Source: SHZL01 sp963784425
Lineage (GTDB): Bacteria; Pseudomonadota; Gammaproteobacteria; Xanthomonadales; SZUA-36
NCBI GenBank assembly: GCA_963784425.1
Contig: CAWARM010000007.1
Coordinates: 280,084 to 344,083 of the forward strand
DNA: 64,000 nucleotides
Direction of reading: 5' to 3'
The notes beneath the pieces were generated by a model that saw nothing but the letters and a program-made list of their open reading frames with translations, was not told the origin of the DNA and did not search any database. Positions 8,642 to 16,587 of this stretch are shown piece after piece (the first letter of the stretch is position 1; every line of letters starts with the position of its first letter). A program made the translations under genes and the position numbers.

Positions 8642-11600
8642 TTAGTCAACATACAACTGGAAGGCAGCCCATGCAGTGTTGCCTTGCAGTGTTTTTTCCG
8701 TGAGGTAACTTCGCTTGGTTGCAGACAGCGCTTCTGCGACATCGGGCGTGGTCTTGAGCGTGCGGTAGAAACGCTGCCAGAACTCCGCGGCCGCTTTGTC
8801 GCCTACGGACCACAGGCTGGCAATCACCGCGCCGGCGCCTGCTTGCAGAAATTCGCCCGCAAAGCGCGTGTTGCGGTCAAAGGCCGTCTTGCTGCTGCCG
8901 GCAAAATCGCAGGCGCTGAGCACCACGAGTTCCGCTTGTACGCTCTTGCCGGCAATGTCCTGCGGTAACAGGAATTCCTGGCCGGCCTCTTCGCTGTTAT
9001 CTGACATCAGCAAGCGTGACTCGGCGGGATTGCGCAGGTCGATGACACAGGGCATGGCCAGGTGCAACAGGCCGGATTGCGTGAAGCGCTCGTCCTGGAA
9101 TTCATCCCACTGCAGGGCCGAGCCCTGGACAATGTGCAAACCCGGGCCGGTGAACAGGTCTGCAACACTCCTCACTTCTTCGCTCGTTGGCTGGGCGACA
9201 TCAAAGGCGCCCGCATCAGCGAGCTGGTTGCCCGCCAGGAAAAGTTGCTGCACGCCTTGTGGCGCAAGTTGTGACTGCCGTGCATGCAGCCTGTCGAGAG
9301 AAACCAGCGTAAAGACCTGGTGTTTTTCCGCCAGGTAGCTGCCATTCCAACGCAATGCATCCAGCGGCAAGCCTTCCATGCGGCCAACGGGAAAGAAGTA
9401 GATCGATGGCTTCAGGTAGCGCGCCACCGGCGCGAGCAAGGTCTGCCCCAACTCATCCAGCGTGCTGGCAAATCCGCTGGTCTTGCCGCTGGCGGAATCA
9501 AAGCGCAGGCCTTCGAGGGTGCGCGACAATTGTGCCGACCGGTCCTGCGACCAGGGCATTTCCACCAGCTTCAAGCCCTCGTTACCGCCAGCCCAGATGT
9601 ATGCTTTGCTTCCTGCCAGGTAGTAACTGAGCAAAACGGCAGTCTTGTCCAGTTGTGCCAGTTGGCTGGCCAGCGCCTGGCTCATGGAGCGCAGGGATGG
9701 TCCGGCTTCACCCTGCTTCAGCCGCAACTGCCTCAGCAGGTCCTGAACCTCGTGATCAATCTTCGAAGCCACTTCGCTGGATTGAGCAGCCGCCCGTTCT
9801 GCAAACAGGGAGCGCAAACGGTTCACGTCCGTTTCGTCGGAGGCCGGTATCTTTTGCTGCTCGTCAAAGGCCGACAAACGACCCAGGGTTGCGAGCGAGC
9901 GTACAGCAACGCTGTCCGCGTCTGTGCCGTCGGCGCCCGGCTGCGACAGCACAAGATCCATGGCAGTGTTGAATACGTCCTCGCGTGTGTTCCAGTACCA
10001 GGAACCCAACACGCCGGGGAGCCAGGTCTGGTAGAAGCGCACGTCATCAATCAGCCGGTCCAGTTCGGTTTGGGCCGGGCCGCTCTGGCCTGAGCGGCGC
10101 AAAAACTGTATCCACAACCACCTGGCCTGGAAGGTGGCCTCGGCCAGGGCACTGGCCTGCAGGCTGGCCAGCGCTTGCCGTGCTCCGTCGATAGCACAGC
10201 TCTGTGCATTGAGCGAACACAGTTCCAGTGTCGCCAGTTGCCACACTGACTCCGGGCCGCTGGCACGCGCCAGTGATTCACTCTGTTGCAGCAACGATCG
10301 GCCTGATGATGATCCCGTACCTTCACTGGCCAAGGTGTCCAGTGCTTGGGCAAACACGAATGCAGCGCGAGCTTGCGGCTCGGTGATGAACTTGCCCTGC
10401 GCATCACGGGCTGCTTTCATGGCAACAAAATCACCCCGTCCGCGCTGGATGGCGGCCACCAGGCCGTGGGCTTCTTCCAGTTGGTTGCGATAACGCGCAG
10501 CGGGCGTTTTCTCAATGCCCTGCTGCAATTGCGGCAAGGCCGCATCGGCCTGCCCGGCGCCATACAGTGCCTTCCCCAGCAGCAGGGATAACGGCCCGGT
10601 CAGCGTTACGGAAGGTGATTTCTGATTCAATGCCTGGGCCTGGCGCAAGGTTGCAACTGCTTCCAGGTGATGCATCGCTTTTTCCTGCAGGCGGCCTTGT
10701 TCGAGCAAGTAGGAGGCCATTTCCTTATTGGCGCGAACTTCACCTGCCGCTGGAGCTTCTTCCTCTTCCGTCTTCTCTTTAGCTGCGGTCGGTGTTGTTG
10801 GTTGGCTAACCGGGCTCTCGGGCGCAGGCCCGGAGCCGATTTGCTGCATCAGGGCAATAGCCCCGGCGGTGTCTCCCTGCGATTCCATCAGTTCCGCGCT
10901 GTGTTTGCGTATCTGGTTGGCAAATTCCTGGTCGCCCGACGCGGTGGCAAGGGACAAAGCCAACTCGAATTGTGACTGTGCCTTGTTGGCTTGCTGTGCC
11001 GCTTCATAGGCGATGCCGCTCTGGTACCAGGCATGGGCCTTTTCGTACTGCAGGTCCAGTGACTGCGCCAGTTCCGCTGCCTGGGTAAACAGCGCCTGAG
11101 CCTGCTCAAATTTTTGGCTTGAAGCTTTTCCGGTGCTGCCTATGGCCAGCGCGAGCGCTGCGGAGCCTTCCAGTTCCGTGGCCGCCAGCACCAAAATCTT
11201 GAAGCCGGACCGGGTTGCTGCAACCTCTATGTCCCGGGCGTCTTCAGCGGCGGAGGCGGCATCATTGAGTGCGTTAAGGAGGTAATAACTGGCATAGAAC
11301 CCGGACCACAATTGCATTTCCTGCATGCCAAGGTAGTCAAAATAATTCGCTGCCTGCCGCAGTGACGCGACTTTCATGGTCCAGGTGTCTCCGTGGACTT
11401 TTGCATCAAGCTCCAGGCCATACGACAGCATGTGATACGCCTTCATCAACACGGAGCTGTCCGGGCCGGACAGATCGAACTTGATCAGCCGCATGTCAAC
11501 TCTGGACCTGCTGGTGCCCTTGCCCATGGTCAGCACAATGCTCAGTTCGCGCGCCTTTTCCACCGGGTCTATGAACTGGACAATGGGGCCGAGGCGCAGC

Positions 11601-11887
11601 GAGGGGACTGACGAGGTCTTGAGCAACTGGTTGCCGGGGCCGAAGATCCGCGATTCGAATTCAGACTCATAAGGGTCCAGTTGGATCACCAGGGCAGAAG
11701 CCGCCTCCTGGCGATTGAAAAACTCCCGGGTGCGGCTGGCTGCCTCCGGGCCGGTTTCTGCAGCATGGCCGGGTGCGTTCATTCCGGCCAGCAGCAGGCA
11801 GCAGAAAACCAGCGCTCTACGCCATCCGGTTCGGGGCCGGCGTAGTGGCCCGATTGTGAAGAAATTGTTGATGTCGTTAGCAGTCAT
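8642..11887 (-). CDS. Exported TPR-CHAT domain protein lacking the canonical catalytic His
   Basis: 1081 residues. The N-terminus carries a long signal peptide (RRALVFCCLLLAGMNAPGHA, about residues 23-42), so the protein is probably exported. Residues of about 180-650 are TPR-like helical repeats interrupted by an acidic Pro/Glu linker near residue 350. The C-terminal 300 residues form a CHAT (caspase-HetF-associated) domain: IYFFPVGRMEGLPLDALRW, then LLHLAMPCVIDL, then VVLSACDFAGSS and AGAGAVIASLWSVGD. The nucleophile Cys993 is kept. Where active CHAT peptidases have A-[TG]-H-G this protein has A-M-P-C, with Pro946 in place of the catalytic His. It may be an inactive scaffold or a binding domain. 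It is divergent from the vWA/FHA operon, with only 37 bases between the starts, so shared regulation is likely. Confidence 0.85.
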   Translation of the reverse strand: MTANDINNFFTIGPLRRPRTGWRRALVFCCLLLAGMNAPGHAAETGPEAASRTREFFNRQEAASALVIQLDPYESEFESRIFGPGNQLLKTSSVPSLRLGPIVQFIDPVEKARELSIVLTMGKGTSRSRVDMRLIKFDLSGPDSSVLMKAYHMLSYGLELDAKVHGDTWTMKVASLRQAANYFDYLGMQEMQLWSGFYASYYLLNALNDAASAAEDARDIEVAATRSGFKILVLAATELEGSAALALAIGSTGKASSQKFEQAQALFTQAAELAQSLDLQYEKAHAWYQSGIAYEAAQQANKAQSQFELALSLATASGDQEFANQIRKHSAELMESQGDTAGAIALMQQIGSGPAPESPVSQPTTPTAAKEKTEEEEAPAAGEVRANKEMASYLLEQGRLQEKAMHHLEAVATLRQAQALNQKSPSVTLTGPLSLLLGKALYGAGQADAALPQLQQGIEKTPAARYRNQLEEAHGLVAAIQRGRGDFVAMKAARDAQGKFITEPQARAAFVFAQALDTLASEGTGSSSGRSLLQQSESLARASGPESVWQLATLELCSLNAQSCAIDGARQALASLQASALAEATFQARWLWIQFLRRSGQSGPAQTELDRLIDDVRFYQTWLPGVLGSWYWNTREDVFNTAMDLVLSQPGADGTDADSVAVRSLATLGRLSAFDEQQKIPASDETDVNRLRSLFAERAAAQSSEVASKIDHEVQDLLRQLRLKQGEAGPSLRSMSQALASQLAQLDKTAVLLSYYLAGSKAYIWAGGNEGLKLVEMPWSQDRSAQLSRTLEGLRFDSASGKTSGFASTLDELGQTLLAPVARYLKPSIYFFPVGRMEGLPLDALRWNGSYLAEKHQVFTLVSLDRLHARQSQLAPQGVQQLFLAGNQLADAGAFDVAQPTSEEVRSVADLFTGPGLHIVQGSALQWDEFQDERFTQSGLLHLAMPCVIDLRNPAESRLLMSDNSEEAGQEFLLPQDIAGKSVQAELVVLSACDFAGSSKTAFDRNTRFAGEFLQAGAGAVIASLWSVGDKAAAEFWQRFYRTLKTTPDVAEALSATKRSYLTEKTLQGNTAWAAFQLYVD

Positions 11888-11924
11888 TGCCGGGTTCAGT
11901 CTATTTTGTTAACGTCCACGCGTC
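11888..11924. promoter_or_regulatory. 37-bp divergent gap between CHAT gene and vWA operon
   Basis: The annotated starts of the minus-strand CHAT gene (11887) and the plus-strand first vWA gene (11925) are only 37 bases apart. Any promoters must overlap the 5' ends of one or both genes. No convincing -35/-10 pair or operator was recognised. The tight divergent spacing itself suggests co-regulation. Either start could lie somewhat further inside its gene, since no strong Shine-Dalgarno precedes either ATG. Confidence 0.35.
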
Positions 11925-12863
11925 ATGCGTCGCCCCAACCGGGAAATCAACATTTTCAGCATTTCCGCCGTGGATCTTTTTGCATCCGCGCTGGGTGCAT
12001 TCATTCTATTGGTCATGCTGGTGTTTCCTTCCTACAAAAATGGCGGTAATGATACCGCGCATTCCAAAATCCAGGACATCATGGAGCAGCGTAACCTCGC
12101 GGCTGGCGAGTTGGCGGACTTGCTCACCAACATTGAACAATCCAGCAATCAATTGCAGGAGCTGAACGAGGACAACCGCGGAATCGAGCAACGGCTGTCG
12201 CGCCAACGCACCCGGTTGAAGGACCTCAAGACCCAGCTTGCCGAGGTGCCCGTGGCCGTGCCGAAGCCCGTTGAGGAAGCCATTCCGGAAGAAGCGATCG
12301 AAGAGCCGGAAGAACTGGTTGCCAGTGTCGATTTCTCCATACTCGGGCTGGTCACCGAAGCCAAGTCGTTTGTCATTGTCATAGATATGTCCGGCAGTAT
12401 GCTGGCTTATTCCGACCTGATGATAAAAACAGTGCTGGAATTACTGGAACCCCTGGATGAGACCAACCAGGTGGCCATCGTCGGTTTCCAGGGCGACCCA
12501 TCGCCCGTTTTGTGGAATTATCCCAACCGCAGCCAGTTAATGAAAGCCACGCCTGAAAACCTGCGCCAGGCAAGGGAGTTTGCCGTTGGGCTGGCGAGCC
12601 GTTTTGCCGGCTCCACGCCAACCCTCGCCGCTCTGCAGTCGGCGCTGGAGTATAAGGCCGATGCTATCATTCTGTTGAGTGATGGCCAGCCGGACGACAA
12701 TCCGGCATTCATCATCCAGGATATCAGCGGCAAGAACCGGTTCCTGAAAATGGAAATACATACCGTGGCTATTGGCGACTATACGGAAAACCGCTCCCTG
12801 GTTATGTTCATGCAAACCCTGGCCAAGCAGAATAACGGCGATTTCGTGGGTGTGTCGCGATGA
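11925..12863 (+). CDS. vWA protein with ExbD/MotB-like membrane anchor (intact MIDAS)
   Basis: 312 residues. The N-terminus REINIFSISAVDLFASALGA resembles the ExbD/TolR/MotB anchor: short cytosolic E-I-N-x segment, then one TM helix with an Asp at its start (Asp17). A coiled coil (about residues 45-100) and an acidic Pro/Glu linker follow. The vWA domain starts near residue 135 and has an intact MIDAS: DMSGS at 154-158, the mid-domain Thr in STPTLAALQ and the Asp in ILLSDGQPD. By analogy with ExbD/MotB the vWA domain would lie in the periplasm. The stop overlaps the next start as ATGA, so the two vWA genes are translationally coupled. The partner is probably the MotA-like protein at 14347. 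Confidence 0.85.
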   Translation: MRRPNREINIFSISAVDLFASALGAFILLVMLVFPSYKNGGNDTAHSKIQDIMEQRNLAAGELADLLTNIEQSSNQLQELNEDNRGIEQRLSRQRTRLKDLKTQLAEVPVAVPKPVEEAIPEEAIEEPEELVASVDFSILGLVTEAKSFVIVIDMSGSMLAYSDLMIKTVLELLEPLDETNQVAIVGFQGDPSPVLWNYPNRSQLMKATPENLRQAREFAVGLASRFAGSTPTLAALQSALEYKADAIILLSDGQPDDNPAFIIQDISGKNRFLKMEIHTVAIGDYTENRSLVMFMQTLAKQNNGDFVGVSR

Positions 12864-13801
12864 GATCCCGCAAGCGCAGTTTTGACGTGTACTCCCTGTC
12901 GGCCATCGACCTGTTCGCTTCAGCTATGGGTGCGTTCATCATCATGACTATCATCATGATGCCGGACTACCAGAACAAGGTGCGCTCACAGGGGGACCTT
13001 GCGGTCCTCGAGGAGTTCGCCGGCAAGACCCAGGCGCAACTGGATGAATCAGAGGCCGGCCTGGCCGACATGCTCAAGGCGCTGCAGGCGGCACAGGTGC
13101 GGCACCGGGAACTGGAGGCAGAAGAGGACGTGATCTCCAGCGAACTGGCAGCACTCAACGCCAAACTGCAGGCGCCCAAGGACCAGCCGCCGCCTCCGCC
13201 GCCCCCTGAGGAAGTTGTGGAGGAGGAGGAAACCCAGAGCAACAAAGTCAGCTTTCGCTTTCTTGGCCTGAAAACCAAAAAAATGCGCATCCTGTTCCTG
13301 ATCGACATGAATGGCTACCTGGCACAGCACCAGGCGCTGGTGCGTGACACCGTGATGCGCGCGCTGGATTCCCTGCAATCGGGCTACGAGTTCTCCCTGC
13401 TGGGCTTCCAGGAGCTGGATTCAGGACCCAAGTACTACCGCTGGCCGGATGGAAATGGCATGGCCAAAGTGTCAAAATCTTCACGCTCCCAGGCAAAGCG
13501 ATTCCTCAATGGCCTGGCCAAGGATTTTCGCGGGGCGTCCTCCGTACTGGGGGGGTTCGAGCAGGCTTTTTCAAGCAAAGCCGATGCCATTATTTTCCTC
13601 AGTGATGGTTTGCCAAACCCGCAATACAACGACAGCTTGTCCCCTTCGAGGCTGGTGCGAACCCTGACGCTGGCCAATAACAAGAATAAGGAAATCCACA
13701 CGGTCACCGTGGGCGATTACTTCAAATACCAGGGCACCGTGGAATTCATGGAAGCGCTGGCGCGCGCCAATTCCGGCGGCTTTCTGGCGTTGGCGGAGTA
13801 G
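12860..13801 (+). CDS. Second vWA protein with ExbD/MotB-like anchor (degenerate MIDAS)
   Basis: 313 residues, a paralogue of the gene it overlaps. The anchor YSLSAIDLFASAMGAFII aligns with that of the upstream protein, including Asp17, followed by a coiled coil (about residues 45-105) and a linker with seven consecutive prolines and a Glu-rich tract. In the vWA domain the MIDAS loop reads DMNGY (149-153) instead of DxSxS. Both metal-coordinating serines are therefore missing, although the later Asp in IIFLSDGLPNP is kept. It is likely a non-metal-binding structural partner of the first vWA protein. A hetero-oligomer with the MotA-like channel protein is an inference from the anchor and the neighbourhood. 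Confidence 0.85.
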   Translation: MRSRKRSFDVYSLSAIDLFASAMGAFIIMTIIMMPDYQNKVRSQGDLAVLEEFAGKTQAQLDESEAGLADMLKALQAAQVRHRELEAEEDVISSELAALNAKLQAPKDQPPPPPPPEEVVEEEETQSNKVSFRFLGLKTKKMRILFLIDMNGYLAQHQALVRDTVMRALDSLQSGYEFSLLGFQELDSGPKYYRWPDGNGMAKVSKSSRSQAKRFLNGLAKDFRGASSVLGGFEQAFSSKADAIIFLSDGLPNPQYNDSLSPSRLVRTLTLANNKNKEIHTVTVGDYFKYQGTVEFMEALARANSGGFLALAE

Positions 13802-13882
13802 GGCGGTGATAATACCCGGCCCGGCAGGGCTGAACTCAAGAGATTGTGCGCGGTCCATCATGGCGCATTGCAAGCAGACCCA

Positions 13883-13933
13883 ATGACTACAAAGACCCAA
13901 TGACCACCAAGACTCCATGACTACAAAGACGAT
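13883..13933 (+). repeat. Three tandem 17-bp units, each beginning with ATG, at the FHA gene start
   Basis: Three consecutive 17-base units start at 13883, 13900 and 13917. Their first 14 bases read ATGACTACAAAGAC, ATGACCACCAAGAC and ATGACTACAAAGAC. Because 17 is not a multiple of three, the three ATGs are in three different frames; only the last (13917) opens the FHA gene. No Shine-Dalgarno stands directly before any of them. Confidence 0.9.
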
Positions 13934-14315
13934 GGGAAGCTGGAACCAGTGTGATCTCGTCGTGGAGGGCGACAAGGTCGCGCACATCCATGCCCAGCTG
14001 CATCTGGCCAATGACGGCTACCTCACCCTGCTGGATGCTGGTTCCGAACACGGCACTTTTCTGCAACGCAATGAACAGTGGATCAGGGTCATGAAAGTCG
14101 AATTGGGCAGTCGCGATGGAATCCGGCTGGGCGACACGGAGGTGGCCCTGGCACGCTTGCTGGAGCTGTTCGGCGAACACGTGCGCTTGCGCGATCACCA
14201 TGCACTGCGCGTACCGGCACACCTGGCTGAACGGCTGGCGGCGGCGGGGACGCGGGTCCTGCTGGAGCGGCCAAAGCGCAACCCCGCAACCGGAATGATT
14301 GAAGAAGATGCCTGA
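13917..14315 (+). CDS. Small FHA-domain protein
   Basis: 132 residues, consisting largely of one forkhead-associated domain. The order is a beta strand with DLVVEGDKVAHIHAQLHL (His in the S-x-x-H position), then LLDAGSEHGTFLQRNEQW (usual G-S-x-x-G-T-x-[IVL]-N), then GDGIRLG-like SRDGIRLGDTEVALARLL. FHA domains bind phosphothreonine peptides. There is no signal peptide or TM helix, so it is cytosolic. The N-terminal GR and the SR of the phosphate-binding loops are not obvious, so binding ability is uncertain. It lies between the vWA pair and the MotA-like gene on the same strand. Confidence 0.75.
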   Translation: MTTKTMGSWNQCDLVVEGDKVAHIHAQLHLANDGYLTLLDAGSEHGTFLQRNEQWIRVMKVELGSRDGIRLGDTEVALARLLELFGEHVRLRDHHALRVPAHLAERLAAAGTRVLLERPKRNPATGMIEEDA

Positions 14316-14346
14316 TCACCACAACTTCGCAAGAGCAACCTGATTT

Positions 14347-15039
14347 ATGTCTCCCAGACTGATCGCTCAGCTCCTGAGCCTCCTGACTTCCATCCTGGTG
14401 ATTGCCGTGCTGTCACGTGTCTTGCCGCCCTTTTGGTCGGGTACGCTGATGGACTATGGCCGGGAAACCTGGCCTTTTACTATCCAGAACCTGCAGTGGT
14501 TCGTGTTTTTTTCGGGCCTGGCCGAATTGGTGGTGCGCTGGCGTGAACTGCAACTGGAGAAAACCCAGTTCAATCAGGGCTACCTGCCGGAAGATGAAGA
14601 AACCGTGCTGAAGCCGGGCGAGGACATGACCCCGATCTACCAGAAAGTGCGAAATAGCCAGTACCGGGACGTTTGCTTCGTACCGCGCCTGATATCCCGT
14701 TGTGTCCTGGGTTTCAACCTGAGCCATTCGGCCGACCAGGCCAATTCCCTGCTCAACTCCAGCCTTGAATTGTTCATGCACGAAATCGATTTGCGTTACA
14801 ACATGACCCGCTACATCACCTGGCTGATTCCTTCAATCGGGTTCCTGGGCACGGTGGTCGGTATCATGATGGCGCTCAATTACGCCGGCGACCGGGCTAA
14901 CGTTGAAAGCCCGGACATGTTGTACCAGGTGACCGAAAGGCTGGGTGTCGCTTTTGCCACGACCTTCCTGGCCCTGGTCCAGGCGGCCATCGTGGTATTC
15001 ATCCAGAGCCTGGTGCAGGGCGGCGAGGAAAAGACCTGA
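14347..15039 (+). CDS. MotA/TolQ/ExbB-type proton channel protein
   Basis: 230 residues with four predicted TM helices: about 5-27, 43-62, 157-178 and 199-222. The family signature is WLIPSIGFLGTVVGIMMAL in TM3, where relatives have PxxGLxGTVxGxxxAF, and LGVAFATTFLALVQAAIVV in TM4, where the usual LxTTxxGLxxAI pattern occurs. Four helices fit MotA/ZorA better than ExbB/TolQ (three helices). Members form pentamers around two copies of a single-TM partner with a key Asp and conduct protons. No separate ExbD/TolR/MotB gene is nearby; the two vWA proteins carry that type of anchor, so they are the likely partners. Confidence 0.85.
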   Translation: MSPRLIAQLLSLLTSILVIAVLSRVLPPFWSGTLMDYGRETWPFTIQNLQWFVFFSGLAELVVRWRELQLEKTQFNQGYLPEDEETVLKPGEDMTPIYQKVRNSQYRDVCFVPRLISRCVLGFNLSHSADQANSLLNSSLELFMHEIDLRYNMTRYITWLIPSIGFLGTVVGIMMALNYAGDRANVESPDMLYQVTERLGVAFATTFLALVQAAIVVFIQSLVQGGEEKT

Positions 15040-15114
15040 ACCGCGCCGGCCAATACTGCCTGGATAACCTGATCAACCGCCTTTACTCCTCCTCTTGAGC
15101 CGGCCTGCAGTGTG

Positions 15115-16587
15115 ATGTTGCGAACACGCAATCTAAGGTGGATGCTCCTGGTCTGCGTTGTTGTGCTGTGCAGCAGCGCGACCTGGGCGCAAAACCTCAA
15201 CACCGCTGCGAAACCTCCGGTTGCGTCATTGCCAGGCTGGGTCGTGCTGGTGCTCAAGCCCATAGGATTGGAGCGGGTACGCCCGGTCACCGGCGTAGTG
15301 ATTTCCGCAGATGGGCTGGTCATAGTGCCGCTGGATTTTGCTGTGCCCGGCGATCAGATCATCATCCTGGACGGTGGCACGGACATTGCAAAAAACGGCC
15401 GTGCTGCTACGGTCAAGACTCAGTTGGGCAGTGCCGGACTGACCGTGCTTTCGGCTCCCCTGCTCAAACGCGCTCCGGCTACCCTGGCGACCACGCCGCT
15501 ACAGACAGGCGATGTCGTTCGCCTGGCTGCATTTCCCCCGGCTGAGCAGATTGCTCAGGGAGCCGTGCCCTTATTGGTTGCCTCGGAAGTTGCCATTGCC
15601 GCGGCACCCGCCGGGCAGGCGAATGACACAGTGCCGATGATTTCCATCGTGGCTGGAAAAGAACTGCCCAATGTATCCGGGGCACTGCTGGATGCCTGTG
15701 GAAACCTCGTGGGATGGAGTTCTTCCAACGGCGTGCAAAGCATGGAGACGACCGGGTCCCCGGCCTATTTGTGGCAAAGCAGTTTAACCCAGGCTCTCAG
15801 CACTGTGCCCGTGAACCTGGTTACGACGCCTTGCCCCGTTCTGGCTCCAGCGCTGGCTCCGGCCTCGGATGCCGTGCCGGAAGCAGCAGCACCTGCGCCG
15901 GAGGCCGTGGCCGCAGCGGTAGCGTCTGATGAAGATGCGCAAGCCCCGGCTGAGCAGGACAACGAAGCGGAAGCTGCCGGGCCTGAAGCAGCGGGCCTCG
16001 ATGATGCAGCCCTGGAAGGCACCCTCGTTCTGCCTGGCCAGGCCAGTGCGGAAACAGGTGGCCACAGCGCGCTCTTCTGGATTGGGCTTGGCCTGTTGCT
16101 GGCCATGGTGCTGCTGGCCGTGCTTGCCGCCCTGGCGTGGTGGTTGCGCAAGTGGCGCGGCGCACAAGAAGAGCCTGTTCAATCCCTGTTGCAAGACGCT
16201 CCCCCGCGGTTTTTCCATGGTGGCAGAAATACTGAGCTGCCGGCAGTCGGGAAGGCTCCAGAGCCTTCAGATTGCGTCCTGGAAATCACCGGCAATTTAC
16301 CCAATGGCACGCCCTTCCAGGCCAGTTGCAGCGTGCGCTCCGCCGCAGTCGATGCGGTCATCGGCCGCAGCGGCGGCGATATCTCCATCGATAGCCAGGA
16401 GGTCCAGCGGGCGCATGCGCGCATCAGCGGCAGTGCCGGCATGCTCACCATCACTGACCTGGGGTCCACCCGTGGAACCTGGATCAACCGCGTGCCTTGC
16501 CTGAAAGGGGAGATCATGTACATCGGCCCAGATGACATGATTTTCCTTGGCGACGTGAGTTTCCGCATCGCGATGCGGTCGCAGTGA
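15115..16587 (+). CDS. Degenerate trypsin-like domain-TM-FHA protein
   Basis: 490 residues from the ATG at 15115 (a GTG lies one codon earlier). Signal peptide WMLLVCVVVLCSSATWAQ; then about 200 residues that look like a worn trypsin/HtrA-like beta-barrel: GVVISADGLVIVPLDFAV stands where HtrA has the catalytic His segment but has no His, and NVSGALLDACGNLVGW stands where GNSGGPLxxxxGxVVGI is expected. An Ala/Pro/Glu-rich linker, one TM helix (about residues 319-342) and a C-terminal FHA domain (IGRSGGDISIDSQEVQRAHA, TDLGSTRGTWIN) follow. Topology would put the pseudo-protease in the periplasm and FHA in the cytosol, suiting signal transfer across the membrane. The stop overlaps the next start (GTGA). 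Confidence 0.8.
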   Translation: MLRTRNLRWMLLVCVVVLCSSATWAQNLNTAAKPPVASLPGWVVLVLKPIGLERVRPVTGVVISADGLVIVPLDFAVPGDQIIILDGGTDIAKNGRAATVKTQLGSAGLTVLSAPLLKRAPATLATTPLQTGDVVRLAAFPPAEQIAQGAVPLLVASEVAIAAAPAGQANDTVPMISIVAGKELPNVSGALLDACGNLVGWSSSNGVQSMETTGSPAYLWQSSLTQALSTVPVNLVTTPCPVLAPALAPASDAVPEAAAPAPEAVAAAVASDEDAQAPAEQDNEAEAAGPEAAGLDDAALEGTLVLPGQASAETGGHSALFWIGLGLLLAMVLLAVLAALAWWLRKWRGAQEEPVQSLLQDAPPRFFHGGRNTELPAVGKAPEPSDCVLEITGNLPNGTPFQASCSVRSAAVDAVIGRSGGDISIDSQEVQRAHARISGSAGMLTITDLGSTRGTWINRVPCLKGEIMYIGPDDMIFLGDVSFRIAMRSQ

